Shown: positions 46,003-55,659 of the stretch, piece by piece
Layout of the letters: each line of letters opens with the position of its first letter
Position numbering within the stretch: the first letter of the stretch is position 1
NCBI GenBank assembly: GCA_016931225.1
Contig: JAFGFE010000003.1
Coordinates: 1-64,000, forward strand
Direction of reading: 5' to 3'
DNA from: Candidatus Zymogenaceae bacterium
Lineage (GTDB): Bacteria > Desulfobacterota > Zymogenia > Zymogenales > Zymogenaceae
Length of the DNA: 64,000 nt
The notes under the pieces: model-generated
Database searches by the model: none
Seen by the model: only the letters and a program-made list of their open reading frames with translations
Told to the model about the DNA's origin: nothing
Program-made: the position numbers and the translations under genes

Positions 46003-49000
46003 ATGAAACAGAAAAACCTCATAGAAGACCTTTTTTCCCACTTCGTTACCCCTCCCAGGGAATACTCACCGGCCCCCTTCGTTTTTCTCAACCATGATAT
46101 GTCGCCCGAGATCACCGGCGACGTCCTCAGGGAGCTCTCCAGAAACGGGATATACTCGGTGGTCATGCATCCCCGTACGGGGCTGCGGGTTCAGTTCGGC
46201 GACGCGACCTTCTGGGAGCGGCTCTCATCTTTGATCTGGAGGGCGGGGGAGCTGGGCATGCAGGTGTGGTTGTATGACGATTACAACTGGCCCAGCGGCA
46301 CCGCGGCGGGCCGAGTCGTCCGGGATCATCCTGAATACATCGCATCCGGACTGGTGTTCAAGAAATATCGAAACGTCCACTCCACCGAAGACGTCCTGTG
46401 CGTATACGGCCGGGATCGCTCGGGGCTTCTCCGGCCGACATCACATCCCACAGGGAAAAGCATGGCCGTGGTCGCCCGGCGCATGACAGACACCACCTTC
46501 GCCCTGAACGCCGCGCCGTGGTTCTCGGAAATCGGGAGGGGGGCCCTTGACATACTCAACCCCGACGCCGTGGCATATTTCATGAATATCGTGTATCGTG
46601 AATTCGAGGAAAACCTCTGTGAGTTTTTCGGAAATCCGATCATCGGCGTGTTTACCGACGAGCCCCAGAACTATCGACCGTTTCCCTGGACCGCGGACCT
46701 TCCCCGACGGTTCGAGGAAGAATACGGCTATGATCTGATCCCGCACCTGGGATCTCTGATCGAGGACTCCGGCGATTTCGCCGACATCCGCCATGACTAT
46801 TATCGTCTCGTCACGCTCATGGGCCGGGAGGCGTATTACGACAAACTGAGGGCCTGGACGCGCACGCACGATCTTCACCTGACGGGGCACCTGGGAGAGG
46901 AGGATTTTCTTGAGAAACTCCCTCACACCAACGGAGACCTCTACGCCCCCCTTTCCCGCCTATCCATGCCCGGCACCGACTACCTGGGATCGGGCCACGG
47001 CCTGAAGGAAAACGAGGTGCTCTCGGGCGCTCCCAACGTGAATCCGAAGATGGCCGCATCGGTGGCCCGGACGATGGGGCGGTCGCGGACTACCTGCGAA
47101 ATCTGGGGAGGGGCCGGCTGGGGTGTGGGTCCGAGAACCCTCAAGGAATCTCTCGACTGGGCCGCGGCCCTGGGAATAAACCTCTTCTTCCCGCACGCGG
47201 TACACGTCTCCCTCATGGGACTCAGAAAGCGGGATTTTCCCCCGTCACATTTCTACCAGCAGCCCTACTGGGACGAGTTTCATGTTTTTTCGGACTACAT
47301 CTCCCGGGTCAGCCTCATCACCTCCACGGGATCGCGGCGGGGCGGGATCCTGGTCCTGTTCCCCACCCGCGCCCTCTGGGCGAGCACCACGTATATCGGC
47401 AGACTCTCCCCTGAAGGCAAAGAGTTGTGTCGGGGGATCAGAGACATTACGGATATCCTCGTCTCGCATCAGTACGGATTCGATTACCTCTTCGATGAGG
47501 CGATCTTTGAAGGAAAGGTGACCCTGTCGGACGGAATGGCGCACCTGGGAGACGGGAGATACAGCGTCCTGATCATTCCTCCCACCCCGTATCTTTCGGA
47601 TTTTGTCGAAGTATTCATTAATCGAGCGAAAATGCACGGCGTGCGGGTTATCCTGTTGGGAGTGGTCCCGGAAATACTGAAGTCCCACCCCAAACGCTCG
47701 CTGATCCCCAGGCGCATCATTCGAGCAAAGGATGTCCGGGCGCTTTTGCCGATTCTGAAAAAAACCGTGCGTCCGGATATCTCCATCATCGGCGAGAATT
47801 CCGACAAATTCGTCGTACAGTGCCGCCTATACGATAAAGCCCGGATTTATTTCATGACGTATCTGGGCGACACTCCGTTTTTCGGAGAACTGGTGCTCAG
47901 GGGGGAGGGAAACCTTGAAATCTGGGATCCCGAGCGGGGTGAGCGGTTCGGCGTGAATCGTTTCGAGGTTGTTGAACGGGGCGTCAGGCTGAATGCGGCG
48001 TTTTCTCCCGGCGAATCCCGGATTTACGTCATACACAACAGCATGACGAGCGCACAGGTCGGCTGGCCGTCACGGCTGAAGAATCCCGTCGGGCGGATAT
48101 TTCTCAGCAGGAGGTGGGAAATCACGCCGCTTCAGGACAACATGTTCCGCATCGAAAACTGGCGCATTATAAAAACATCACGGCCCGTCCGATTCCCAAA
48201 CATCAAAACCCTGTGGAAGGACACCATCATTCCCCTTCCGTCGAAAATCATCATCACCGCAATCAGGATTGCGGTGGAGGCTATAAGCCCGTTTTTTGGC
48301 CTCAGGAGGAAGATTCGGTATCGACCCTTTGAATCGATGGAGAAAGACTTCGTCATGGCGGATCTTGCGGAACGCCTTCTCTTCCTCAACCTGTCGAAGA
48401 TGAGCATATACCAGAGATTCGACGTTATCAAGGAAGCGGTGAGGTACATGGGCCTCCCGCTGGTGGATTCCATGCCCCCCGAGGGCGCCGAATACGAGAT
48501 AGAGGCGAATTTCTTCGTGGGGATCATACCCCCCAAAACGCACCTGATATGGGAAGACCAGAAGGAGTTGATGGAGATCTATGTCAACGGCACCCTCATC
48601 AGCGATAAATCCCAGGAATTTTTCCTCTGGGATCGGTCCAACCGCCGCTCCGACATCTCCCGCTTCCTCAGACACGGGAAAAACCGCATCGGGATCAAGT
48701 CCAAACAGGTATCGTTTCCCACCCTCCCCCCCACCGTGCACTGGATTGAACCGGTGGTCATCACCGGAGATTTCATCGTATCGGGAGATGTCATCACCTC
48801 CCAGGACGAACGCCCCTCCGGGCTGACCTGGGGGGAGGAGAAGAGCGGCAATTACAGCGGCACCGTCAATTTTCACACCACGTTCATCGTTTCGAAGCAC
48901 TACGCCGGCAAGCGGGCCGTCCTCCACATGGAAGACGTGCGGGAGACCGTCGAAATAACCGTCAACGGCGAATCCGCCGGCGTCCGCCTCTGGCCGCCGT

Positions 49001-49143
49001 ACAGTATGGATGTGACGAAATTCCTGAAAACGGGCGAAAACAGCATCACCCTCAGCGTTTCCAACACCGCCGAAAACCTCCTGGGCACCCCGCTGATATC
49101 CGGAATCCTGGGACATCCGAGGATAGACTTTCACGACATGTAG
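46003..49143 (+). CDS. Large glycoside hydrolase, GH106-like
   Basis: A 1046-residue protein without a recognisable signal peptide. The N-terminal catalytic barrel region has QVWLYDDYNWPSGTAAGRVV and FFGNPIIGVFTDEPQNY, both typical of alpha-L-rhamnosidase-type (GH106-like) enzymes. The acidic residue in FTDEP is a plausible catalytic Glu, and TGHLGEED follows. The middle is a less defined region, and the C-terminus (about 880-1040) is a jelly-roll with LHMEDVRETVEITVNGESAGVRLWPPYSMDVTKFLKTGENSITL, as in GH2/GH106 sugar-binding modules. I infer hydrolysis of a plant- or polysaccharide-derived glycoside inside the cell, with the nearby GPH symporter as importer. Confidence 0.78.
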   Translation: MKQKNLIEDLFSHFVTPPREYSPAPFVFLNHDMSPEITGDVLRELSRNGIYSVVMHPRTGLRVQFGDATFWERLSSLIWRAGELGMQVWLYDDYNWPSGTAAGRVVRDHPEYIASGLVFKKYRNVHSTEDVLCVYGRDRSGLLRPTSHPTGKSMAVVARRMTDTTFALNAAPWFSEIGRGALDILNPDAVAYFMNIVYREFEENLCEFFGNPIIGVFTDEPQNYRPFPWTADLPRRFEEEYGYDLIPHLGSLIEDSGDFADIRHDYYRLVTLMGREAYYDKLRAWTRTHDLHLTGHLGEEDFLEKLPHTNGDLYAPLSRLSMPGTDYLGSGHGLKENEVLSGAPNVNPKMAASVARTMGRSRTTCEIWGGAGWGVGPRTLKESLDWAAALGINLFFPHAVHVSLMGLRKRDFPPSHFYQQPYWDEFHVFSDYISRVSLITSTGSRRGGILVLFPTRALWASTTYIGRLSPEGKELCRGIRDITDILVSHQYGFDYLFDEAIFEGKVTLSDGMAHLGDGRYSVLIIPPTPYLSDFVEVFINRAKMHGVRVILLGVVPEILKSHPKRSLIPRRIIRAKDVRALLPILKKTVRPDISIIGENSDKFVVQCRLYDKARIYFMTYLGDTPFFGELVLRGEGNLEIWDPERGERFGVNRFEVVERGVRLNAAFSPGESRIYVIHNSMTSAQVGWPSRLKNPVGRIFLSRRWEITPLQDNMFRIENWRIIKTSRPVRFPNIKTLWKDTIIPLPSKIIITAIRIAVEAISPFFGLRRKIRYRPFESMEKDFVMADLAERLLFLNLSKMSIYQRFDVIKEAVRYMGLPLVDSMPPEGAEYEIEANFFVGIIPPKTHLIWEDQKELMEIYVNGTLISDKSQEFFLWDRSNRRSDISRFLRHGKNRIGIKSKQVSFPTLPPTVHWIEPVVITGDFIVSGDVITSQDERPSGLTWGEEKSGNYSGTVNFHTTFIVSKHYAGKRAVLHMEDVRETVEITVNGESAGVRLWPPYSMDVTKFLKTGENSITLSVSNTAENLLGTPLISGILGHPRIDFHDM

Positions 49144-49252
49144 CATGTCGCGGCGATCCGGACACCCCCCTGTGCGCCCGACGGGTCGGCGTCGAAAAGA
49201 CACCGGCGCCGCACGCGGCACCCCCGGGCGACATCCCTGCTCTTTGTCGCCG

Positions 49253-50452
49253 TCAAAAGGTCGTCTCTATGGTATCGGATCGAAATCGCCGTCGACTGAG
49301 AAGCATGGGCATTTGGTTTCGCATGATGCCGAAAAACATGGTGCGGGCGCGCTTTTTGTTTCTGCGAAGCGGTTCTTCGCCCAATGCCATCTGCACCAGC
49401 TCCATGATGTGATAGGTGGGAACCCGAAACAGCGGGAAGCCGAGCCGCCCGGTGCCGTAGGTCTGCATGCATCCGGCGCAGTAGGTGGCCACGATGTCTG
49501 TGCGAGCGCGACGGGCGGTCATGATCGCGGTAATCGTCGATTTCAGGACGTCAAAGGGATGATACGCCGATGGATGGGAAAATCCCCCGCCGATGCCACA
49601 GCACAGCGCCCGGTCTTTTGATTTTTCCATCTCCACCACCTCGACCCCGATTTCACTCAGGAGCTTCCTGGGAATGTCCATGAACTCCTCCCCCAGGAAC
49701 TTGGCATGACACGACTCCTGAATCGTCGCCGTGATGCCCAGCGGTCTTTCCACAGTCAGCTCACCGGACACGATGCGCTCGTACAGTATCGGCAGAAAGT
49801 GTTTCACCTCAAACGAGAAGCGGGCGCCGAATTTGGGGAGGATATTGGTAAAGAGGTTGTACCCCGCCGTGCAGGGGATGATCATGCGTTTTATACCCAT
49901 TTTTTCGTAATGGGCGGTCAGCCGGGCGGCAACCTGGCGGAGCTCGTCGAAATGTCCCATGCGAAAATACATCTCCCCGCAGCAAACGTCCAGGGACCCG
50001 CGAATTTCCATCCCCGAAAGCAGTTTCGTTCTGCTCAGGTACGGCACGGTAATCCAGTTGCACCCGGGATAGAATATCTCGTCCGTCGGCGTTTCGTCCT
50101 TCCAGGATTCCACCAATGCCTTTTCATCCTCGGGCAGTCGGTCCAGCACATAGGTGCGGAAATTCTTTCGACTCAGGGGAAGGTAGTATTCGGCCCGAAG
50201 GGGCAGTCCCTCGTCGGAATACATCTCGTACCACCTGTTCATGATGAGGTGCGCCGGATTCACCCCCTCGGGACAGATTTGGTTGCAATACATGCAGCTT
50301 TCGCAGCGTCGCAGCACGGTTTTTGCGTCTTTTCCGTCCAAAAGTTTCTTCATCTCCGATATGGAACGATCAAGCGGCAGTTCCATGACCGGACACCGGT
50401 GAAAACACTCACCGCAGAGCGTGCACTTATCGGGGTGGAAATCCATCGTCAT
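49253..50452 (-). CDS. Fe-S oxidoreductase with two [4Fe-4S] sites and two CCG domains
   Basis: A 399-residue cytoplasmic protein. The N-terminal ferredoxin-like part has CTLCGECFHRCP and CESCMYCNQICP, binding two [4Fe-4S] clusters. Two CCG domains follow: YPGCNWITVPYLSR...CCGEMYFRMGH and ESCHAKFLGEEF...CCGIGGGFSH. This matches the HdrD/GlpC/LutA-type family, which passes electrons between flavoproteins and quinones or thiols. Partner and substrate are unknown; no flavoprotein dehydrogenase is adjacent. Two in-frame ATGs are possible at the start, with a GGGGAGTG site. It converges on the glycoside hydrolase gene. Confidence 0.85.
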   Translation of the reverse strand: MTMDFHPDKCTLCGECFHRCPVMELPLDRSISEMKKLLDGKDAKTVLRRCESCMYCNQICPEGVNPAHLIMNRWYEMYSDEGLPLRAEYYLPLSRKNFRTYVLDRLPEDEKALVESWKDETPTDEIFYPGCNWITVPYLSRTKLLSGMEIRGSLDVCCGEMYFRMGHFDELRQVAARLTAHYEKMGIKRMIIPCTAGYNLFTNILPKFGARFSFEVKHFLPILYERIVSGELTVERPLGITATIQESCHAKFLGEEFMDIPRKLLSEIGVEVVEMEKSKDRALCCGIGGGFSHPSAYHPFDVLKSTITAIMTARRARTDIVATYCAGCMQTYGTGRLGFPLFRVPTYHIMELVQMALGEEPLRRNKKRARTMFFGIMRNQMPMLLSRRRFRSDTIETTF

Positions 50453-50806
50453 GCGTCACTCCCCTTTCCTTTTGCCGTGAAAAATATCGGCTCCCTGTGG
50501 CCTCGCCGTCCTCCTTCACAGGGCCGGATCCCTGATGCAGCATACGGCGCCCGGACATCCGGATGCATCAAGAATAGCCGTTATTCTCTCCGATGTCAAT
50601 CATCCAGAGTTTTCACATCAATATGTCCACCGCCTACCGGAGAACGGTGTCATTTGCCCGTCGCCCGAGTGGTCGACTGCATCGTGCATATGTTATAAAA
50701 ACCGTATGATTGCCTTACGGCTTTTTTTATGTTATAGGTAGACTTTATCACGGCTGTATAATATATAAGACCTTCTTCCCTGTACATATCACACGATCGG
50801 GAAAAC
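50453..50806. other. Divergent intergenic region
   Basis: This 354-base gap separates the minus-strand Fe-S gene from the plus-strand kinase gene. It holds a bidirectional terminator-like hairpin (50698-50728) and a TATAAT at 50757-50762 without a good -35. No protein frame is convincing. Confidence 0.5.
50698..50728. terminator. Orphan bidirectional terminator
   Basis: CCGTA (50702-50706) pairs with TACGG (50716-50720), flanked by AAAAA on one side and CTTTTTTT on the other. No known gene ends here on either strand. Confidence 0.6.
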
Positions 50807-52288
50807 ATGCCCCAATCACCGATATACGTATTGCTCATCGAGGACAGCACGTTTCACCAGCTTGAAATCGCCGACATGCTGAGCGAATCCATCCGAGAAT
50901 CATTCGAATTCCTGTGCGCATCATCTCTTTCCGAGGGTCTTTCCATACTGGATGATCGGCATGTGGACGTGGTGATCCTTGACCTGAACCTCCCAGACAG
51001 CGCCGGCATAGAAACCCTCGAAAAAGTCAGGGAGAACAGATTGTTCCTGCCGGTGGTGATCTATTCCGGCATCGAAGACGAGGAGCTCGCCCTCTCTGCG
51101 GTGACCAAGGGCGCCCAGGACTACCTCTTTAAGGGGCAGATTGAACGGATGCTCTTGATTCGCTCGCTGCGATATGCCATAGAACGCATGCGGACGGCCC
51201 GGAGTCTCGCCGAGAATGAGGATCGATACCGGGCGCTGGTGGAGACAACCGAGGACGGCATCGCCGTCATCCAGGGTCCCCGGCTGGTCTTCTGCAACCA
51301 CCAGCTTGCCGGACTTCTGGGCTACACGACGGATGAAATCATCACCCGGCACTATCTCGACTTCATCCATTCCGACGATCGAAACCGATTCAGCCGCATG
51401 GTGGACCTGACCACCCAGGGTTCAACCAGCCCCGTGGTCATGGAATTTAGGGCCGTCACCAGAAGCGGAGAGATTTTCGAGGTGGAGGCGGGTGCGTCGT
51501 CCTTTATGTGGGAAAACACGAATGCGGTGCTCTGCTCCTTTCGAGACATCACCGAACGGCGACGCCTTGAATTCAAGCTCTTTCAGGCCGACAAGCTGGA
51601 GAGCCTGAGCATCATGGTGTCCGGCGTCGCCCACGAGCTGAAAAACCCCCTGGCGGCCATCATCGGCGCCGCGGATATACTCCTCGAGGAGGAGCGGACC
51701 GACGACCTCGTCGATCGCTGCTGCAAGATATTCAAGCGGGAATCGGACCGATGCGCACGGATCATCAGGGAGATGCAGACGTTCGCCACGGGAGAGACAC
51801 AGACCGGTTTCATCATCGACGTCAACGACGCCATCGACCGCACCCTCGTCATGTGGGAAGACACCCTGGAAACCAAAAACATTCGTCTCGACCTCGATTT
51901 GTCCCGGAATATTCCGGGCGCAAGCGTGGATCCATTCCGGTTTCACCAGGTTCTGTTCGTCTTCATCAAAAACGCCGTGGAGGCCCTTGAAAAAAGGAAA
52001 GAGGGCACACTCACCATCAGGACATCCATGTCCGACAACGCCATCATCATGGAATTCGAGGACGACGGTCCGGGCATTCCAAAGGACCACATCTCAAAAT
52101 TGTTCGATCCCTTTTTCACCACAAAATCCCCGGGCAAGGGGACCGGCATGGGCCTGTCGATCGCCCATACCATCGTGTATGAACACGGCGGCGGCATCGA
52201 CGTTAAAAGCAAAGAGGGTAAGGGCACGACCTTTACCGTGACGCTGCCGGCGGTCCGGCGGTTCCCCGACATCGTTGAGAAGGTATGA
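50807..52288 (+). CDS. Response regulator-PAS-histidine kinase hybrid
   Basis: A 493-residue cytoplasmic protein. The receiver domain (about residues 5-125) has the acidic pocket at Glu12-Asp13, phospho-acceptor Asp59 in VVILDLNLP and Lys109. A PAS domain spans about 135-255. The HisKA phosphorylation His276 in VSGVAHELKNPLAAIIG is followed by the HATPase motifs N (FHQVLFVFIKNAVEAL), G1 (DDGPGI), F (DPFFTTK) and G2 (GTGMGLSIAHTIV). The receiver at the N-terminus suggests it is controlled by another kinase, or autoregulated. No output regulator or HPt protein is adjacent. The gene is single on its strand. Confidence 0.92.
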   Translation: MPQSPIYVLLIEDSTFHQLEIADMLSESIRESFEFLCASSLSEGLSILDDRHVDVVILDLNLPDSAGIETLEKVRENRLFLPVVIYSGIEDEELALSAVTKGAQDYLFKGQIERMLLIRSLRYAIERMRTARSLAENEDRYRALVETTEDGIAVIQGPRLVFCNHQLAGLLGYTTDEIITRHYLDFIHSDDRNRFSRMVDLTTQGSTSPVVMEFRAVTRSGEIFEVEAGASSFMWENTNAVLCSFRDITERRRLEFKLFQADKLESLSIMVSGVAHELKNPLAAIIGAADILLEEERTDDLVDRCCKIFKRESDRCARIIREMQTFATGETQTGFIIDVNDAIDRTLVMWEDTLETKNIRLDLDLSRNIPGASVDPFRFHQVLFVFIKNAVEALEKRKEGTLTIRTSMSDNAIIMEFEDDGPGIPKDHISKLFDPFFTTKSPGKGTGMGLSIAHTIVYEHGGGIDVKSKEGKGTTFTVTLPAVRRFPDIVEKV

Positions 52289-52500
52289 TGAGCAAGAAAA
52301 AACGACCTGATCGTAAGCAGTTCCCTGTGCACATTCGATCGCACACCACACCGACCGATGATACATCATTACACAACACGTTGCATGACCCATTTTTTAT
52401 GGGTACGTTATTGAACGGCGCCGAACCGACCGTGAATACTGATGGATAGTATGATGTGTGATTCCATAGTGAGTATTTATTTTTTATTTAGAGGACAGAC

Positions 52501-54693
52501 ATGAAAATCAAGAACGCACCGGTAACGTTGCCCGGAATCGTGGACAATGTCACCATCACCCGTATGGAGGGGGGATACCCCAAAATCGAGGCGAAGAACA
52601 GCCGGGATGCATACTACGCCCTGGGCTACATGCACGGGTATGACCGACAGGTGCAGCTCTGGCTGACCAAGCTCATCGGAACGGGACGCGCCAGCGAATG
52701 TCTGGAGGGCTCCGACGAGCTGGTTGCCGTCGACCGGTATTTCCGGTGGGTCGACCTCGTGGGAGACGCCGACAGTGAGATCGAAAAGCTCACCCCCGAG
52801 GTCCTCCAAACCCTGCACGACTACTGCCGGGGGGTCAACAACGCCGTGGAACGGACGCCCCGACCCCTGGGTTTTCGTATGGTCGGCTTTCGGCCCGATC
52901 CCTGGACGGTGCGGGATATCATCCTGATCGGCCGGATCATCGGATTCGTGGGACTGACCCAGAGTCAGGGCACCACGGAAAAGCTCATCATACAGATGCT
53001 GCAAAATGGGATCGATTATAAAAAGCTCCAGGAGTTGTTCCCCTATATGACGGACACCCTCACACCCGAACGCCTGGAGTTGATAAAAAAGGTGAAGCTC
53101 GACGGCCCCTACATCCCGGACGGAATCGAATGGCTGAGGGCCGCAACATCCTTTCACGCCAGCAACAACTGGGCCGTCAGCCCGAGCAAGACAGCCGATG
53201 GAGCCGCCATACTCTGCGGGGATCCGCACCTGGAGTCCAACCGCCTCCCCTCGGTCTGGTACGAGGCCATGCTGGATTCACCGGAGGTCTTCGGCGTCGG
53301 GGTGACGCTCCCCGGGGCGCCGTTTATCTCCATGGGCCGGTGTCGGCATATCGCCTGGACGGGCACCTATTCCTTCGTGGACGTCATCGACTACTTCATC
53401 GAGGAGGTCAAGGACGGAAAATACCGCCGGGGGGACGAATGGGTGGATTTCACGGTGAGAAAGGAGACCATCATCCCGAAGAAGAAGGACCCGATAACGA
53501 TCTCATACTACGAAACCGACCTGGGACTCTTGGAGGGCGAACCCACCGAAGACGGCTTTTATCTGACCTTCGCCTGGTCGGCCCGCAAGGGCTGCATCGC
53601 CGAGTCGTTGAACCGGCTTTTGGAACTGCCGGCGGTGCGAACCGTCTCCGAGGCGATGGATATTTACAGGGACCTGACGTTTTCCGCCTTCAACTGGGCG
53701 GTGGCGGACACCGAGGGAAACATCGGCTACCAGATGTGCGGCGCGTTCCCCAAAAAGGCGAAGGGCGCCTCGGGCCTGCTCCCCCTGGAGGCCTGGGATA
53801 AAAAGAATCACTGGCAGGGTATCATAAGCGCCAAAGAGTACCCCCAGCTGTACAACCCGAAAAAGGGGTATGTCCACAACGCCAACGAGGACGTCAACCA
53901 CCTGGGAAAGGTCAAACCCCAGAATCTGCCCATGGGCTCCTACCGTGCCGATCGTATCGCGGCGATCTTGGCCGCCAATGATTCCCTCACCGTAGACGAC
54001 ATGAAGCGGATGCACTACGACACCTACTCCGTTCAGGCTGAGCGGTTCATGAAGGTCATCCGGCCCCTGCTTCCCGAGACGGAGAACGGGCGCATCCTCA
54101 AAAACTGGGATCTGAAATACGACCCGGATTCCCTCGGCGCTGTGCTGTTCGAGCGTGTCTACGAGGAGCTGATCCGTCTGGTATTCGGCGAGATGAACCT
54201 GGGGGCGGGGGTGATTGATTTCGCCCTGACCGAGACCGGCCTCTTCAACGATTTTTACGGCTTTTTCGACGACGTCCTCATGAAAGAGCGCTCCCTCTGG
54301 TTCGGAGAAAAGAGCCGCGAGGAGATTTTTCGGGAGGCGGTGACCCGCGGATTGTCGAAAAAGGCGGTGCCGTACCGAAAGGTTCATTCCATCGTCATGA
54401 CAAACCTCTTCTTCGGCGGCAAGCTTCCGAAATTTCTCGGGTTCGACTACGGCCCGGTTCCCCTCATCGGCAGCCGCGCCACCATCCCCCAGGGGCAGAT
54501 ATTCACCGAAGCGGGACGCAAGACCACCTTCATGCCGTCCTATCGGGTCATCTGCAACATGGGCGAAAACGCCATCCACAGCAACATCCCCGGCGGACCG
54601 TCGGACAGGCGATTTTCGGGATTTTACACCACCGGCGTCCGGGAATACTACAACGGCACATACACCGTCCATCGATTTGAGAACGGGGACTGA
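52501..54693 (+). CDS. Penicillin acylase-family Ntn hydrolase, no signal peptide
   Basis: A 730-residue protein of the S45 family. The nucleophile is most likely Ser221 in HASNNWAV; autocleavage before it would give chains of about 220 and 510 residues. The alpha-like part has GYMHGYDRQVQLWLTKLIGTGRASECLG-type features and the beta-like part has GCIAESLNRLLELPAVRTVSEAMDIYRDLTFSAFNWAVADTEGNIGYQMCG and YVHNANEDVNH. Unlike typical penicillin, AHL or cephalosporin acylases, it starts MKIKNAPVTLPGIVDNVTITR with no signal peptide, so cytosolic location is likely. Substrate (an amide, for example an acyl-homoserine lactone or peptide) is unknown. Confidence 0.88.
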   Translation: MKIKNAPVTLPGIVDNVTITRMEGGYPKIEAKNSRDAYYALGYMHGYDRQVQLWLTKLIGTGRASECLEGSDELVAVDRYFRWVDLVGDADSEIEKLTPEVLQTLHDYCRGVNNAVERTPRPLGFRMVGFRPDPWTVRDIILIGRIIGFVGLTQSQGTTEKLIIQMLQNGIDYKKLQELFPYMTDTLTPERLELIKKVKLDGPYIPDGIEWLRAATSFHASNNWAVSPSKTADGAAILCGDPHLESNRLPSVWYEAMLDSPEVFGVGVTLPGAPFISMGRCRHIAWTGTYSFVDVIDYFIEEVKDGKYRRGDEWVDFTVRKETIIPKKKDPITISYYETDLGLLEGEPTEDGFYLTFAWSARKGCIAESLNRLLELPAVRTVSEAMDIYRDLTFSAFNWAVADTEGNIGYQMCGAFPKKAKGASGLLPLEAWDKKNHWQGIISAKEYPQLYNPKKGYVHNANEDVNHLGKVKPQNLPMGSYRADRIAAILAANDSLTVDDMKRMHYDTYSVQAERFMKVIRPLLPETENGRILKNWDLKYDPDSLGAVLFERVYEELIRLVFGEMNLGAGVIDFALTETGLFNDFYGFFDDVLMKERSLWFGEKSREEIFREAVTRGLSKKAVPYRKVHSIVMTNLFFGGKLPKFLGFDYGPVPLIGSRATIPQGQIFTEAGRKTTFMPSYRVICNMGENAIHSNIPGGPSDRRFSGFYTTGVREYYNGTYTVHRFENGD

Positions 54694-54776
54694 GGCCCTT
54701 TGACCTTGTCAGCGATATGGGTGTGGTATATACTGAATAGGTCGGATTCGATCACCCAAAAAACGAGGAAACCGAG

Positions 54777-55181
54777 ATGAAACATACACAGAGAATCATG
54801 AGATACGCCGCACTCTTCGGCGCCGTGCTCTTTCTTCTCACGGCCTTTGGATGCGCCAGCGCCCCGCCCCCAGCGGCGCCCTCCTGCTCGGATTTCACCG
54901 GGACCTGGAACACCACCCAGGGCCCCCTGACCATCGAGCAAAACGGCTGCGCCGCCGACGGCTATTTCCCCTCACCCACCCGGTTCAGCAGCTTCAGGGG
55001 TGTGGTCATCGGCAATCGCCTTGAGTTCTCCTGGGAGGGCCCCACGGGAAGCGGCATGGGAGTCATCTATATCAATGAGACCCTTGATGCCTTCACCGGC
55101 ACCTTCGGCGCCGGCACGCGACCGGATGACGCCGCCTGGGAGGGCGTCAGGGGGGTCTGGCCCGAGGGAAGTCCACGATAG
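54777..55181 (+). CDS. Small lipoprotein of unknown function
   Basis: A 134-residue protein with a signal peptide ending in the lipobox LTAFGC (Cys26). The mature part has FTGTWNTTQGPLTIEQNG, then GYFPSPTRFSSFRGVVIGNRLEFSWEGP, and ENG-type beta strands, similar to small lipocalin-like or GTW-type domains that bind lipids or small molecules. A GAGGAAACCGAG site precedes the ATG. It lies about 80 bases after the acylase gene. Function is unknown. Confidence 0.72.
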   Translation: MKHTQRIMRYAALFGAVLFLLTAFGCASAPPPAAPSCSDFTGTWNTTQGPLTIEQNGCAADGYFPSPTRFSSFRGVVIGNRLEFSWEGPTGSGMGVIYINETLDAFTGTFGAGTRPDDAAWEGVRGVWPEGSPR

Positions 55182-55247
55182 TTTCAGATTCGCCTGAAAG
55201 CGACCTGCGGTCATCCATTATGTATCGGCACAAACAGCGGGGATCGT

Positions 55248-55490
55248 ATGTTCAACAGAAAAACCATCACCGTCACCGTCAAGCCCTACGGCATCGTGGC
55301 ACAGAGCGTGACCGGGGGCGAATATCGGGTCCCCGAAGGGACGAAGCTCAGAAAGGTCTTAAGGAAATCCGGCGCCCTGGGCGCCGGTGTTCCGATCATA
55401 CCCATGATCGAGGGTGAAAAGGTGCCGCCCGGCCGCAGGCTTTCCGACGGAGACGAGATAAAGCTGCTCCACGTGGTGGGCGGCGGTTAG
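55248..55490 (+). CDS. ThiS/MoaD-like sulfur-carrier protein
   Basis: An 80-residue beta-grasp protein. It ends in the GG dipeptide (HVVGGG) that is thiocarboxylated in ThiS and MoaD. The strands VTVKPYGI, EYRVPEGTKLRKVLRK, and the GDEIKLLHVVGGG end are typical. No thiF/moeB-type adenylase or thiG is nearby, so the pathway is unknown: thiamine, molybdopterin, tungsten cofactor or cysteine sulfur transfer. The GGGGAT site is close to the ATG. It is a stand-alone gene between a lipoprotein and a cytochrome. Confidence 0.78.
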   Translation: MFNRKTITVTVKPYGIVAQSVTGGEYRVPEGTKLRKVLRKSGALGAGVPIIPMIEGEKVPPGRRLSDGDEIKLLHVVGGG

Positions 55491-55659
55491 GGATATCCCC
55501 TGCCGATGGATGACGGGCGCCCGTTCCCCGGCACGGCGTGAACGGGCGCTCAAGCATGAAGCGTGAAGTGATGCTTCATTCTTTTTCGTTGCATTCGGCG
55601 AAAAAAACAGGTAGCATACGCATCGCATCACATCATGTTTTTACGAGGAGGAATTTCTG

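Noticed and set aside
48178-49221. 347-residue minus-strand frame opposite the glycoside hydrolase
   Set aside because: No recognisable domains, and it lies entirely within the coding frame of the hydrolase.
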